The position numbers were made by a program, and so were the translations under genes. A DNA stretch of 64,000 bases from Agrypnia vestita (taxonomy: Eukaryota > Arthropoda > Insecta > Trichoptera > Phryganeidae): the NCBI GenBank assembly GCA_016648135.1, contig JADDOH010010921.1, positions 1 to 64,000 of the forward strand. Reading direction: 5' to 3'. A model generated the notes under the pieces. It saw only the letters and a program-made list of their open reading frames with translations, had not been told where the DNA came from and made no database searches. This document shows positions 1 through 10,689 of this stretch, in pieces. The stretch's first letter is position 1. Every line of letters starts with the position of its first letter.

Positions 1-149
1 ATATCGTGAAGCCAATCTAGGCGGAGACACTACTTATATTTTAAACAGAGTAAGGGTTTAAATTTTACCATCAAGTCTAATATACCGCAAGAACGTCCTA
101 GGCATAGTAAACAAAATAGCGGTCAAAACTGAAGTGTTTCTATGTTCAC

Positions 150-1368
150 ACGTTTAGCTCAACACGAATATTATAAGTTTCACAGTTATAATACAAGACG
201 CGAATTCCTAAACGAATCATTTTAAAATAGTTCTAATTGGAATCTACATGTTTCATATTTATTAAATGAAGGCGCGAATTCTAAACGAAACACTAACATT
301 GTTTAAAACGGGACCCTATATTTATATATGCTTAAAATGAAACGCGAATTCCTGATCGATAGCATTTTATATAACTAAATGTAACGAAATCTTATATAGT
401 TTATAAATAAGAAGACCCGGCCCCAGGCGGTTTTTATATATTTTCAATATAACGAGGTCCTAAAACATCTTTATAAGTATAATACAACCCCGGTCTAACG
501 AAACAATGTACTAGAAGTTTTTATATGTTTGAATACATGATATACGTTTTTTTTTTATACACGTTTTTATACGCTAGATTTACGTCTTCGTACAGTACGA
601 AGTACCCCAAATTATACAATCGCGAAGTTTACATCACTCCTAATGTATAACCAGAACTAATTGAAACATTTTTTCATAGTTTAAGTCCGCGAGGCAAATA
701 TCTTTCATAAAATATAAAATACCCGAATCAAATTAAACATATTTTTACCTTATAGACTTTCCCCAACGCGCGTAATAATCCCGGCCACATGAAACATTTT
801 TATATGTTTTAATAGCGCGGGACCTATGTTTTCCTATATAATATAAGATAACCCGGGCCGAACGGAAGCAATTTTATATACTTTATAAAATAGTGAAACT
901 TGTACTTCTGTAAAACCGTAAATAAACCCCGACCCCCACGAGATTATTTTATATAATTTTCTAGAATAATGGAATTTACACATCTGTGAAATTGTAAATA
1001 AACCCCGATTCTCACGAGATTATTTTATATAATTTTCTAGAATAATGGAATTTATACATCTGTGAAATTGTAAATAAACCCCGATTCTCACGGAATTACT
1101 CTATATAATTTTAAACGAAATGAAAATCTAGATTATTATGGGCTGAACCTGATACCCCGCGAGATCAGCCATATATTTTTCACTAGACGTATTTTTAATC
1201 CCAGAATTTATCCGCTATAATTTTAACGGACTCTTACTATTAAACATAAACAAAAAAAAAATTAAAATAAGCTAAATATTCTTTCGATAACTAAAATAAA
1301 CCCGGTCTAATCGAAACATTTCATATAACGAAATATTATATGCCTTACAAATGTAAAAATTAAAATGA
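150..1368. repeat. Diverged satellite-like tandem sequence
   Basis: A loose repeat of roughly 60-80 bp runs through this stretch. Each unit has a C/G-rich core such as CCCGGTCTAA or CCCCGATTCT, then an A-rich step like CGAAACATTT, then a TATATA-rich spacer. Cores are visible near 415, 485, 780, 855, 925, 1000, 1076 and 1302. An EcoRI-like GCGAATTC core recurs near 200, 273 and 345. The units are too diverged to set a single consensus by eye. No gene is visible. It may be the edge of a degenerate satellite or minisatellite block. Confidence 0.55.
920..1115. repeat. 76-bp tandem repeat, about 2.6 units
   Basis: Units begin at 920, 996 and 1072, each starting AAATAAACCCCGA and running through TTTTATATAATTTTCTAGAA to a CTGTGAAATTGT end. 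The first two full units differ at only a few positions. This is the best conserved part of the surrounding diverged satellite and shows its natural period. Confidence 0.85.
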
Positions 1369-2326
1369 GACCTCGCGTATTTAGCAAAGATAGGTATTTT
1401 ATAAGACTTATTTAAAATCGAATCTGTTAGTAACAACTCCCTTATCTTTTAACAACTTCCCGCGTGTTTAGCATAAAATAGGTATCTTTATAACGCACAG
1501 CTAGTTTCCAGAGATCCGCCAATACTTACTTAGTAAAACGAAAATTTAACTAAATTTGAACTCTACCGTTTCCTGAAATTCTGCGAATATTATTCTGTGA
1601 ACCTAGTAAGACGACAAAAATAATTAACTTTATAGAACATAGTGATTTCCGAAGTTCCGATATGCCAGATTAATTACCTTTATAAAATAAAATCAAACCC
1701 GTACTCTGAGTTAAAACTCTTTTGACAGGACCTCGCGTATTTAGCATAAGATAGGTATTTTTACAAGACTTATTTAAAATCGAATCTGTTAGTAACAACC
1801 CTTTTATCTTTTAACAATTTCCCGCGTGTTTAGCATAAAATAGGTATCTTTATAACGCACAGCTAGTTTTCGGAGATCCGCCAATACTATTCCTGTATAC
1901 TTAGTAAAACGAAAATTAACTAAATTTGAACCCTAGCGGTTCCTGAAATTCTGCGAGTATTATTCTGTGAACCTAGTAAGACGATAAAAATAATTAACTT
2001 TATAGAACGTAGTGATTCCCGAAGTTCTGATATGCCAAATTAATTTCCTTTATAAAATAAAATCAAACCCGTACTCTGAGTTAAAACCCTTTTAACAGGA
2101 CCTCGTATGCCTATTTAGCATAAGATAGGTATTTGTGTAAGACTTATTAACAATTTCCCGCGTGTTTAGCATAAAATAGGTATCTTTATAGCGCACAGCT
2201 AGTTTCCGGAGATTTGCAAATATCAGTTCTATATATGTCGGACTAATCAACTTAATAAAGCGCAGTAATTTCTGAAGTTCTAATATGCCAAATTAATTAC
2301 CCTTTATAAAATAAAATCAAACCCGT
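1369..2326. repeat. 360-bp tandem repeat, two full units and one deleted unit
   Basis: Units start at 1369, 1729 and 2099 with GACCTCGCGTATTTAGCA or a close variant. Unit 1 is 360 bp and unit 2 is 370 bp. Unit 3 is shortened by internal deletion but keeps the common end AAATCAAACCCGTAC. Within each unit the motif TTTAGCATAAAATAGGTAT occurs twice, so the unit itself contains an older internal duplication. No reading frame of note. Confidence 0.85.
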
Positions 2327-3739
2327 ACCCCCCTTTTCTTTTATCGTGAGCAATGTCGAAGAGTATATTTACCCGTATGTCACTTTCACTTGAAGTTAAA
2401 CTATAATTTTCACCCACTGAGACACTCTAAGTCGACGGTAATTATCACTCACGGTAATTATCACTCAAAAAAACAACCGACGCAGATTTCGCGCTCTCGT
2501 AGACCGTCACCAACTGCCTGATGTCTGCTGTGTCTTGACATTTTAAAACCCCCCTAGCGGGAAAAGGTCCTAAGTCGTGTGTTTCCAGGATTTTCAATAT
2601 TCTACTTCTCTTGAAACCAAATTCTTTGTTCCTAAGATTCAATTTGGCAAAAAAAAAACCATATCTCCACTCGGATATGTCAGTTGATCCCACCTCCTGT
2701 TGCCGTCTCTATCTCCGTCCCTGTGCCCGTTTGGGACGGACTTGGTGGCTTCAGACGGTTTGAACTCGCTTCACAAGCGCGATAATTAATTTTTAATATT
2801 TAATTTCTAAGTTCAGTCCATATTGTCGTTTGATCAACCGTAACCACAATCTATCGGGTACTCCCCTAATCATAGTTGATGTTTCTTCATTATCTACCAT
2901 TATCATGTCCCGTTCTCCTGTATTTTCACTCGTCTTTATCGGAAATTTAACGTTTCTTGGCCGCTATATCGTGGGTTCAATTTCCATATATTCACCACGT
3001 GCACACTGCATACCTAGATATAACAATCATCCAAAGGCACTATACCTAATTTTAAATTAATTTTGGGCGATCTTTTCTCGTGGGTCCCCAATGAATCCTG
3101 TCTTTTGGCCGCGACTCTCCGCGCACAGGGACGTATTAGCTCCCTCCGTTGCGGAATTTAAACATAATTTGTAACCATTTATTATTATTTTTATTGGCAG
3201 TAAGATTGATCCACAAGATAACTATGTTACATAGACAGTGAATATTCTCGAACAATATAATACTGGAAGAGTACTATTCGCTATAACACAATAAACTATT
3301 AATGTAAGTTAAATTAAATTTTTAATTCAGTGGAAGATTTTTAAGATCGTTTTGCTTTTAATTTTTTCCCAAAACAAAATAAATAAACAAATAAATAAAC
3401 ACACAGATACACACTCACACAACCCACTATTGGACATGTTTTTATTATTCTTTTATCGATTGTATGTATGTGTTTTCGCGTAATTGGCCCAAAACTCTGT
3501 GCATCAATTATTGTCTTTTCTTCAAAGATTGATTAATTATGTGGCTGTAAGAAACCCAATAAATGAAAACAAATAAAACAAATAAGTAAATAAACCTCCA
3601 GTGCCGCAGGCAAGGCGTCGGATTAATTCAGTGCTCATTCATTGCCAAGGCACTGGACGCCTCCGCTGATAACTATATACCGCTCACCATGTTCTTAGAG
3701 GTGTGTTGAAAGATTGCTAGTATCTGTCGAATCGGTCTC
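2327..3739. other. Unassigned intergenic or intronic sequence
   Basis: No gene, splice-bounded exon or recognisable repeat could be supported. A minus-strand open frame of 82 codons (2445-2693) has no recognisable domain and no flanking splice context. Short GC-richer patches lie near 2690-2770 and 3060-3150. The latter loosely resembles 4460-4550 (a GGGCG...TCTCG...CCCC pattern), which could reflect an old repeat. Confidence 0.4.
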
Positions 3740-4320
3740 AAGTAGTTGTCTGTATTTGTACGTTTATCATTGTTACATGCTCTTGCTATATCCGTTCCAC
3801 TTCACATTATTGTTCCTCCCGTCTTCGAATTTCTATCACACTATGTTCTCCTATGTTTTTTGGTACTTATATGCTTGCTTTTTACTTGCATTTACTCCTA
3901 TATATATTTGTTTCATTTATCCATCCATCTATAAGATCCCCATACGCTTTATCCTTTTATTTCATGTGTATATGGGCCGCAAATTCATCTTATTTTATTT
4001 ACAATATTCTTATCTAGATACACTTGTTCCAATTATGTTTTGTGGTTATTACTACCAAACCCGGCGAAATCTGAGCTAGAATAGCCAATCGTATACACGT
4101 TACCCGTCCTGTTGAAACTACGCTAACGTCGGACAGGTTTGTAGTGATTACATAGTTAATATATGTATCTATATTCGAGTATATTATTTTCTTGTCGTGC
4201 CATTAATATGCTTACACGTTATCGTTATCTCTTTCCTAACTATATATACCGTCATTGCGCAATTACCTATCTGTTGTAAAAGCCTGAAGAGCGTTAGTCT
4301 ACAGATAAATATAATAGAAT
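3740..4320 (+). repeat. T-rich LINE-like 3' untranslated remnant
   Basis: A T-rich tract ends in the block CCTATCTGTTGTAAAAGCC followed by a short AG-rich tail. The same order, including the CTATCTGTTGTAAAAGCC block, recurs at 11905-12205, where it ends in A-rich AAATAAA runs. Two dispersed copies with an A-rich end point to the 3' untranslated part of a non-LTR retrotransposon. The 121-codon open frame across it is a by-product of T-rich composition (Phe/Leu/Tyr-rich) and I do not call it a gene. Confidence 0.45.
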
Positions 4321-5871
4321 TATAGTTAACTTTTCTATCTGCCTACGTTATCCGATTCCCGCGAAACGAAAATAAATCATTATCCGCTCAGTTAAGGTCA
4401 CCCCTCTGGTACATCGTATACGTTTTAATCCGTGCTTCACGGCCAATTCCTATAAATTATTTATGGGCGTTTTCCTCTCGCGATCCCCCGATTAGACCTG
4501 CCTTCCTTAGTTTTGCTCAATATTCTGCCTCTCTGTTGCACGGGGATCCACTCGAGATGAAGATATACGGCTCTTAAACGGTTTCAAAACCCGAGCAAAA
4601 AAGTCAATAATTCAGAAACCTCGTGGAACTGTCAATATCATCGTCACCTTAGAGTAGACGTTAATCGGTTTTTTAACGGCTTAAACTGCAATAACCGCGA
4701 CCTAAATCTCTGAAAACCATGTTCAGCATTTTTTATGGGAAGCACATGCGGACCGCTCGGACCGCATCGATCGTCAACCATTTGTACCAAACACGGCTTT
4801 ACCACAAGATTAATATGATTTATAAAAATTGATTAGTAACTGCCCGTAACCTATATCCGATCAATCGCTACTAACTCCCTCCCAATACTCCGCCAGGTGG
4901 GCTTAGCTCAATTTTTCCCGCGTAGCATTTAAATCATCTTAGAGTTCAAAATAAAAATAATAAAAAAAAAAATCTATAGAAACAGGTGATTCATCACAAG
5001 GGGTATTTTCGGAACGAATATGGACTACATTTTATTGAGGGTGAAGAGAGGATAAATGAACACAGATGACAACCGAAGTCATCACTAAAAGAGTGTTCTT
5101 TCCCTTTTCTGTTTCACTGCGATGGGGGTGACGAAATCAACAACCACTTAACAGATCTTGTAATCTGAGCACTTAATACAAAACTGTTGCAAAGCACGAC
5201 ACTTCGTTCAGAAGGATACTTCGAGATTTAATTAAATGGTTAATTGACACAAAACGATACCATCTACTCTACGTTTTGGAAGTAGGATAAAGAAGGGGGG
5301 AATAAGGAGGGGTGGGCGTGGCGTAAAATGCCAGATTCGTCGTTCGAGAAACAAATGCCTAGAAACAGTAACACTTATCATACTTTAAGATCAATAGCTG
5401 TTAATAGGATAGTAAAAAAGTGTGGTGTCATATTTTTTCGATTCCCTTAAACTAAACGTGTGATGTACTCGTACTGGGTCAGGCGGGTAATAATTAATTA
5501 GTAATACTTCGAGTGACAGAGATGCAACTTTACTTTATTTTATATGTACGACTGGCAGCAACTAGGTACAATATTACTCCCAGGAATCCGGACGCCCGTC
5601 GTAGCGACGACGCGCCTTTAAAGTCAAAAGATGTCGACACCAACCGATCCGTTCATTGGCCGCCGGTGACGACATCCCCGGCGAATCAACTGCCGTTTGC
5701 GTGACAACACTATTAACTCGGCCAATCGGAGGGTCGTCACCTGTTCGCTTTTCTATGACGTGTATCTCCACAATTTATGACTACACTATAAAACGTAAAA
5801 TACTTAATCCATAACGTTGAAGCAATTGAGATGTGGCTCTATAAACGCGTGCCGACAGTTTCATGGGTGGA
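4321..5871. other. Unassigned sequence
   Basis: No supported gene or repeat. Short open frames around 5513-5771 on both strands overlap a GC-richer patch (5590-5700) and have no recognisable domain. A purine-rich segment sits at 5290-5320. Confidence 0.4.
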
Positions 5872-6245
5872 TAGGTTAGGTTAGGTTAAGTTAGGTTAGG
5901 TTAGGTTAGGTTAGGTTAGGTTAGGTTAGGTTAGGTTAGGTTAGGTTAGGTTAGGTTAGGTTAGGTTAGGTTAGGTTAAGTTAGGTTAGGTTAGGTTAGG
6001 TTAGGTTAGGTTAGGTTAGGTTAGGTTAGGTTAGGTTAGGTTAGGTTAGGTTAGGTTAGGTTAGGTTAGGTTAGGTTCGGTTAGGTTAGGTTAGGTTAGG
6101 TTAGGTTAGGTTAGGTTAGGTTAGGTTAGGTTAGGTTAGGTTAGGTTAGGTTAGGTTAGGTTAGGTTAGGTTAGGTTAGGTTAGGTTAGGTTAGGTTAGG
6201 TTAGGTTAGGTTAGGCTAGGTTAGATTAGATTAGGTTAAGTTAGG
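5872..6245 (+). repeat. Interstitial telomeric (TTAGG)n array
   Basis: About 75 head-to-tail TTAGG units, the canonical arthropod telomere repeat, run for 374 bp. Variants are few: TTAAG, TTCGG, TTAGA and CTAGG, mostly near the two ends. The array is interstitial, since host-gene exons and other repeats lie to its right. LINE coding debris begins directly after the last unit. Confidence 0.95.
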
Positions 6246-6545
6246 TCCTCCGGTGTACGAAAAAGGTCAAGAAGTGCCGCGGTCCATCAAGATAAGAAAG
6301 CTTGATCATCTCGGACACATTATGAAAGGACATAATCTTAACCAACTAATCATACAGAGAAAAATAAATTGATAGCGCAGGAAGACGCCGCATCTCATGG
6401 CTATCTTGAGGGATCGGTACTATTATAACTCGACTAAATTATTCTGTTTGGCGATTAATGGAGATAGCCAATCTCCAATAGGATATGGCACTACAAGAAA
6501 CCTGTTGATAGGAGTGTAAACAAAATGTCTGAGTTATGTTACATA
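6246..6545 (+). pseudogene. Decayed LINE reverse transcriptase C-terminus
   Basis: Read on the + strand, the sequence gives a degenerate version of the conserved non-LTR tail: KIRKLDHLGHIMKGHN, then LIIQRKI, then a broken RRK-type block and a GYGT-like end. Intact relatives have a lineage-typical K-x-R-K-x-x-Y-L-G-H-x-M-R order followed by a G-K-R-x-x-G-R-R block. Stops interrupt the frame. A second copy of the same 3' end is at 41385-41560. It abuts the TTAGG array. Confidence 0.6.
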
Positions 6546-6584
6546 ACACCCCGAAATCAAAAGTTGATCAATTTGTGTTATTAT

Positions 6585-6985
6585 TATAAACGAGCTTACC
6601 CGCGCAGCTTCGCACACGTAGATTTTTAGTATATTTTATCAATTTAGTTCTATTTTATCAATTTTGTATTAACCTTAACACAAAGATATATGTCGTCGCC
6701 GACATTTTTAGAGAACTTTTTAAGTTCTGTTACTTCTCTATATAGTAAGCATTTATAAAAAACGCATCGCTTTAACATTTTTTCGTCAACTTTAGCTGTA
6801 AAATAGGAAACCACGAAAATCCCTTTTACTTTAACGGAATAATAAATATATAACCTACATCCACTCTGAGAGTTCATTCTAGATATTGAAGAAAGAATTT
6901 TTGAAATCGGATGAGTAGTTTCGGAGATTACCTGCTACATCCAAACTTACAAACTTTACCACTTATATATAAGTACAGATAAAAA
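6585..6985 (+). repeat. Dispersed repeat starting CTTACCCGCGCAGCTTCGC
   Basis: The segment begins with a GC-rich ACCCGCGCAGCTTCGCACACG head and ends with a GTTTCGGAGATTACC block, then ACAAACTTTACC and a short AT-rich tail. This architecture is common in dispersed insect repeats. The head resembles the starts of the elements at 39790 and 13545 (minus strand) in this window. Class not determined; a 3' end of an RTE-type LINE or a nonautonomous element is possible. Confidence 0.45.
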
Positions 6986-7050
6986 AGTTACATTTTTGAA
7001 AAAATTCACCCGATTAGTGATAAAAAGAAACGTGCGTAAATAAATCTAAA

Positions 7051-7205
7051 AATCTTCTAGTTTATGTATTTTGGGGTAGTATGCCGTGTTTTCACGACCT
7101 TTCTGGCCGACTTTTCGGATTCCATTGCAGGGTCACTATGATGGACGAAAGAAAGGTCATAAAAACGGGGCATAATACCCCAGAAAACATAAACCAGAAG
7201 ATTCT
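7051..7205. mobile_element. Penelope-like foldback fragment
   Basis: Arms at 7051-7106 and 7148-7205 are inverted, imperfect copies. The left arm contains, on the minus strand, ACCCTGCAATGGAATCCGAAA and a GGCCAGAAAGG block. These correspond to the better-preserved element at 43602-43808, but the CTGATGA box is lost. It is a decayed member of that Penelope-like family. Confidence 0.5.
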
Positions 7206-7323
7206 CCGTGACTGTGAAAACCTAATAACATTTTTAAATCTAAAAATATAAATACATGGATAGACTTTGATCCTTGATATCTCAATTTATCCGTTTGACT
7301 CTAATCCTATTTTTTGTCGACAG

Positions 7324-7782
7324 GACTACAACGACGATATCAGGCAGGAACAAATGTGGGAGATGCAGATCCTCTCGACACAACGCCAGCACATGACTCC
7401 TCCAGACTCGTCCCAGAGCGGAAGCGAAGAGACCCTCCCGCTGCTGGCGCCCTCGCTGGAACCACGACCTCCCCACCAGCAGACGCCCCAGCCCAGCCAC
7501 CCCGCATTACAGCAGAGCCACCAACCGCTGCAGCAGAACCACCAGTCCCTACAGACAAACCACCAAGCCCTGCAGACCAACCACCAAGGCGTCCAAGCGA
7601 ACCACCAGGCAGTACAGACGAATCACCAAACGTTACAGCAGACCCACCAAGCGTTACAGTCGAGCCACCACCAGGTCCAGCTGCAGCACCAAGCGGCCAA
7701 CGGACACGACACGGCTGCTGCCATCGCCGCTATTGAGCAAGAAGCTGCTCATCATCAGGCGCTGGTGGCTAATCAACAGCAG
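7324..7782 (+). CDS. Internal exon: His/Gln-rich disordered protein segment
   Basis: This 459-nt exon (153 codons, phase 0 at both ends) follows a pyrimidine-rich tract ending GTCGACAG and ends CAACAGCAG before GTAAAG. It encodes an acidic start (DYNDDIRQEQMWEMQ), a Ser/Thr/Pro stretch, then eight tandem heptads of the form N/S-H-Q-x-L/V-Q-x at residues 58-113 of the exon. A Gly/Ala/His stretch ends in Gln-rich sequence. There are no zinc-binding, homeobox or membrane motifs. The Pro-rich +1 shadow frame is also open, but only the His/Gln frame joins exon 46057-46138 without a stop. Such composition is typical of disordered regions of transcriptional regulators. That role is inference, and the family was not recognised. 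Confidence 0.8.
7495..7662 (+). repeat. Coding 21-bp minisatellite, eight units
   Basis: Eight 21-bp units, each close to AACCACCAAGCCCTGCAGAC, encode the heptad N-H-Q-x-L-Q-x. Third positions vary while the His, Gln and hydrophobic positions are kept, which suggests selection on the protein. A ninth degenerate unit (SHHQVQL) follows at 7663-7683. Confidence 0.85.
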
Positions 7783-7838
7783 GTAAAGGAATCTTAATTT
7801 TAAAAATCTAAGAAATTTTATACAAACCGCACTGAATG

Positions 7839-8099
7839 TTTAATAACCAAATTAATTAATCAATTAGAAAGACATACAGAAAAATCTAATTCACGAAAAA
7901 ATATTAGGTTACTACTGGGATTCTAACCCAGGTCACCTCCTTTCCGGGGCCGGTGCTCTGACCACTAAGCTATAGGGTTGCTATGCACCGGCCCCGGAAA
8001 GGAGGTCCGGGTTCTAATCCCAGTAGTAACCTAATATTTTTTCGTGAATTAGATTTTTCTGTATGTCTTTCTAATTGATTAATTAATTTGGTTATTAAA
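7839..8099. mobile_element. SINE-like inverted pair with tRNA-like heads
   Basis: Arms 7839-7956 and 7985-8099 are near-perfect reverse complements around a 28-bp loop. On the minus strand, 7905-7976 reads like a tRNA-derived head, with an A-box-like TAGCTTAGTGGTCAGAGC and a B-box-like GGGTTAGAATCCC. The right arm carries the matching B box on the + strand but lacks the A box, which lies in the loop. A diverged relative is at 53808-53945. I read this as two SINE-like copies in inverted orientation or one foldback, not a working tRNA gene. Confidence 0.65.
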
Positions 8100-8309
8100 T
8101 ATTTCACAGAACTTTGTTCTGAAAAATTACAACATCACAAATATGAATGTGTTCTTGAATGTATACGCACTGAATGTTTTCAACGTCTCCAGGTCTGGAT
8201 ATCTCTGTGAATGTTTACATTATAAAAAAAGACTCTCAACGATCAACGATCAATGATCAATGTCCGATGATCTCAGTTTCATCCTACCGTAGTCCACGGA
8301 ACATGATAT

Positions 8310-8800
8310 TGTCACGCGTCGTGGCTGCGGGAAGAATGAGTGCAAACACTGGGAATTTATTAGCGATTTATTAATTACTGATTAATTAACTTTCCAATGT
8401 ACAAAGTCACTTAACACTTATAAACTTAACGCTATTTCTAGAATCACACTAATTAGAAATACATCACTCGTAAATAAACATTTTCTTATCGCGGGATAAC
8501 ACGTCTTTAATATTCACTAGAATATTCCATCCATTTCTCTCTCGCATTATTTATCGCTTACTTCTTTCCCCATTTGGGTAAGAACTTAGATTATTCGCTC
8601 GATGTCTGTCGCTTCAATTATCCTACCTGGTCTTTATATCCGAAAGCTGATACTTTCTGGATTATTCTAGTAATAAGGAGAAGATTCACGTGGGTTCTAG
8701 GCTTCTCTTGGTTTCTTGAATGTTTTGGATCACCCTAGGCTTTTTTCGATTTTTTTATTGTGTTGAGTATTACGCACTTCTATTTGACAAGTGACATAAG
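8310..8800 (-). mobile_element. Probable LTR fragment, antisense
   Basis: It starts TGTCACGCGTCGTGGCTGCGG, matching the antisense LTR-like starts at 24545 and 33581 and the reverse complement of the solo LTR end at 49442. On the minus strand there is a TATA-like ATATAAAGACC near 8635 followed by AGCGACAGACATCG. A clean right terminus and target-site duplication were not found, so the end is approximate. Confidence 0.4.
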
Positions 8801-10384
8801 AATGCGTAATTATTTTAGGCATCTTATTATAGTATTCTAGTGGTAACATTATTGATATAATAAATACAATATATTTGCAAAAAGAACCTGACAAGCAAGT
8901 GGCCCAAGTATTGTAGGTATTATTTTATTTTAATATTTTAACTAAATTCCATTTATCTATATAACAATATGATGAACGGTTCTGGCAATTAAGTTTTCAA
9001 AAATAAGGTAAATGATTTATTTGAAGAATTAAAGACAATAAGAGATTTTAATCCACTGTAATCTCATTACTTAATAATCAGAAAAAAGTCTCATTTGTAC
9101 TTAATTAACTTTACGAGGACATTTACTGTTTAAATTACTCCATATATAATTTATATAAACAAGGGGGGTTAGGTTAGGTTAGGTTAGGTTAGGTTATATA
9201 TTATTCCATATATAATTTATGTAGACAAGGGGGGTGCACGAAATTCCAAGAAAATAGTTTTAATGCCTTATGTACCTACTTCAAACCTAATCAATAAAGA
9301 ATTTTTTTTAATACTGTACAATGATGAGCGGAATCGCCACCATAGAACGTATGTCGGAATCGAGAAAGAAAGATTTTCCTCCTCAATCTCCGCTGATAAA
9401 GCCCATGGTCTAGGCACTCGAAATATCTCTACTGTAACCGCTAGCTACTTACACGGTTGAAGTTGGACTTACGGAGTCCGGCCTGGTTATGGGATTTGCA
9501 GAGCTCCGCTTGTAGTGAATCAAGTGTACGCTGCACTTGCTGCAGTCAGCGGCGAACTTCTCTTTTGACCAATCTTAACTCTCACGCCTTCGTCGAATTC
9601 GGAAACAGAAGAGTCTATTAGGCTTAAAATGTTGGACCTCGGATACGTCGTGTTTTAGGTACTACACTAAATGATATCAATCTTCCAATGGAACTCCGAA
9701 TCCTAAATGTCAACTAGTTCCTGGCCAGCCATTGGAGCATTTCAAGCTCAAGCACCGATTTCGATCGATTTCGACACTTCATTATTCGATCGGCGGTCAG
9801 CGATCACGAAAAAAATATGTTAAGATTTTTACAATTACTTTTTTTTTATTCCCAGAGATGTCGTCATTAATGAAGACATATTATAGACCTCTCACAGAAC
9901 TGAAGCTATTTAATGGGAAAGTAGGTATGGAAGTATTTGTGTGTTTATAGGGCTTACTATATAAACATATGGACCTATCATACGGCCGGCTTAAATGATA
10001 ACTTTAGACAATGTAACGTTCACGATTCCACCCATAATTTAAAGGAGTTAAAAATTGAATTATTTTCAGGAGTATTCTAGAGTATAGGTTTATAATTCAG
10101 ATGGATATCATAGACATAAAAAAGAATAAGGCTTCGTTTAAAATATCTTATCACCAGCGGCAACACTTATTCACGGTGTTCCCGACGCGAATCGCCGGGA
10201 AACAGGGATGAAGTTTACGGAATCAGGAAGGATGACAGGATGGGAATGTGTGTGGGGGTGTGGAGTGAATGTAAAATGAAAGCACTGCAACTTAGAATGA
10301 CAATTTTTAAGCATACGAGTATATGGCGTTAGCGTAAGTGAAAATGAAACGTGTTACTGAATAACATATATACAAACTATCAAA
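8801..10384. other. Mostly unassigned intronic sequence
   Basis: Apart from the small TTAGG patch at 9135-9234, no gene or repeat family was supported. A GC-richer stretch at 9470-9620 and another at 10160-10250 stand out from the AT-rich background but show no domain or splice signals. Confidence 0.4.
9135..9234 (+). repeat. Short TTAGG patch between direct repeats
   Basis: A 28-bp run of TTAGG (9169-9196) sits between two 34-bp direct copies (9135-9168 and 9201-9234), each with CCATATATAATTTAT and ending in six G. The copies differ at about three or four positions. The layout suggests repair of a staggered break with telomere sequence added. Confidence 0.8.
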
Positions 10385-10580
10385 CATTTTATAGTTGTGG
10401 TGGTCAATCAAAGTTGAAATCAGTGAAAGTTACATTGTGTCGAATCATCACTTAAGCCAGCCATATGACAGGTTGTAAGCCCCTTAGACATCCAAATCTA
10501 TTTTCTCATATAAATAGCTTTGTCTCTGTGAGACATCGGTACTACATTTCTTGCCTGATCAATACAATAAAAATCAAATA
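10385..10580 (+). repeat. Dispersed repeat, GATCACTTAAGCCAGCC family, copy 1
   Basis: Shared blocks in order are a TGGT-GTCAATC-type start, a CACTTAAGCCAGCCATA block, a GTAAGCCC block, and ATAAATAGCTTTGTCTCTGT followed by GAGACAT. Related sequence is at 27220-27403, 36058-36242, 46785-46935, 50335-50525 and 61395-61475. Class unknown; no coding capacity. Confidence 0.65.
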
Positions 10581-10689
10581 AGATTTTTTTGTATCTGTTT
10601 TTATTTTTTCCTGATAAATGGACGATCGTTTTGGCTGTCTAGACTATTAGTAACTAATAAAAAATAAAAATGGATGTAGTGCCGATTAA

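Noticed and set aside
920..2326. Regular repeats that could suggest a CRISPR-like array
   Set aside because: Units are contiguous tandem copies (76 and 360 bp) with no unique spacers, and the sequence is eukaryotic.
2445..2693. 82-codon minus-strand open frame
   Set aside because: No recognisable motif, no splice sites consistent with an exon and no second copy.
3714..4079. 121-codon open frame rich in Phe, Leu, Tyr
   Set aside because: Produced by T-rich sequence shared with another repeat copy at 11905-12205; no domain or splice context.
5872..6245. Chromosome end
   Set aside because: The TTAGG array is followed by tens of kb of ordinary sequence, so it is interstitial.
7314..7736. Proline-rich open frame overlapping the first host exon
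   Set aside because: Joining it to exon 46057-46138 gives a stop within that exon; only the His/Gln frame stays open through three exons.
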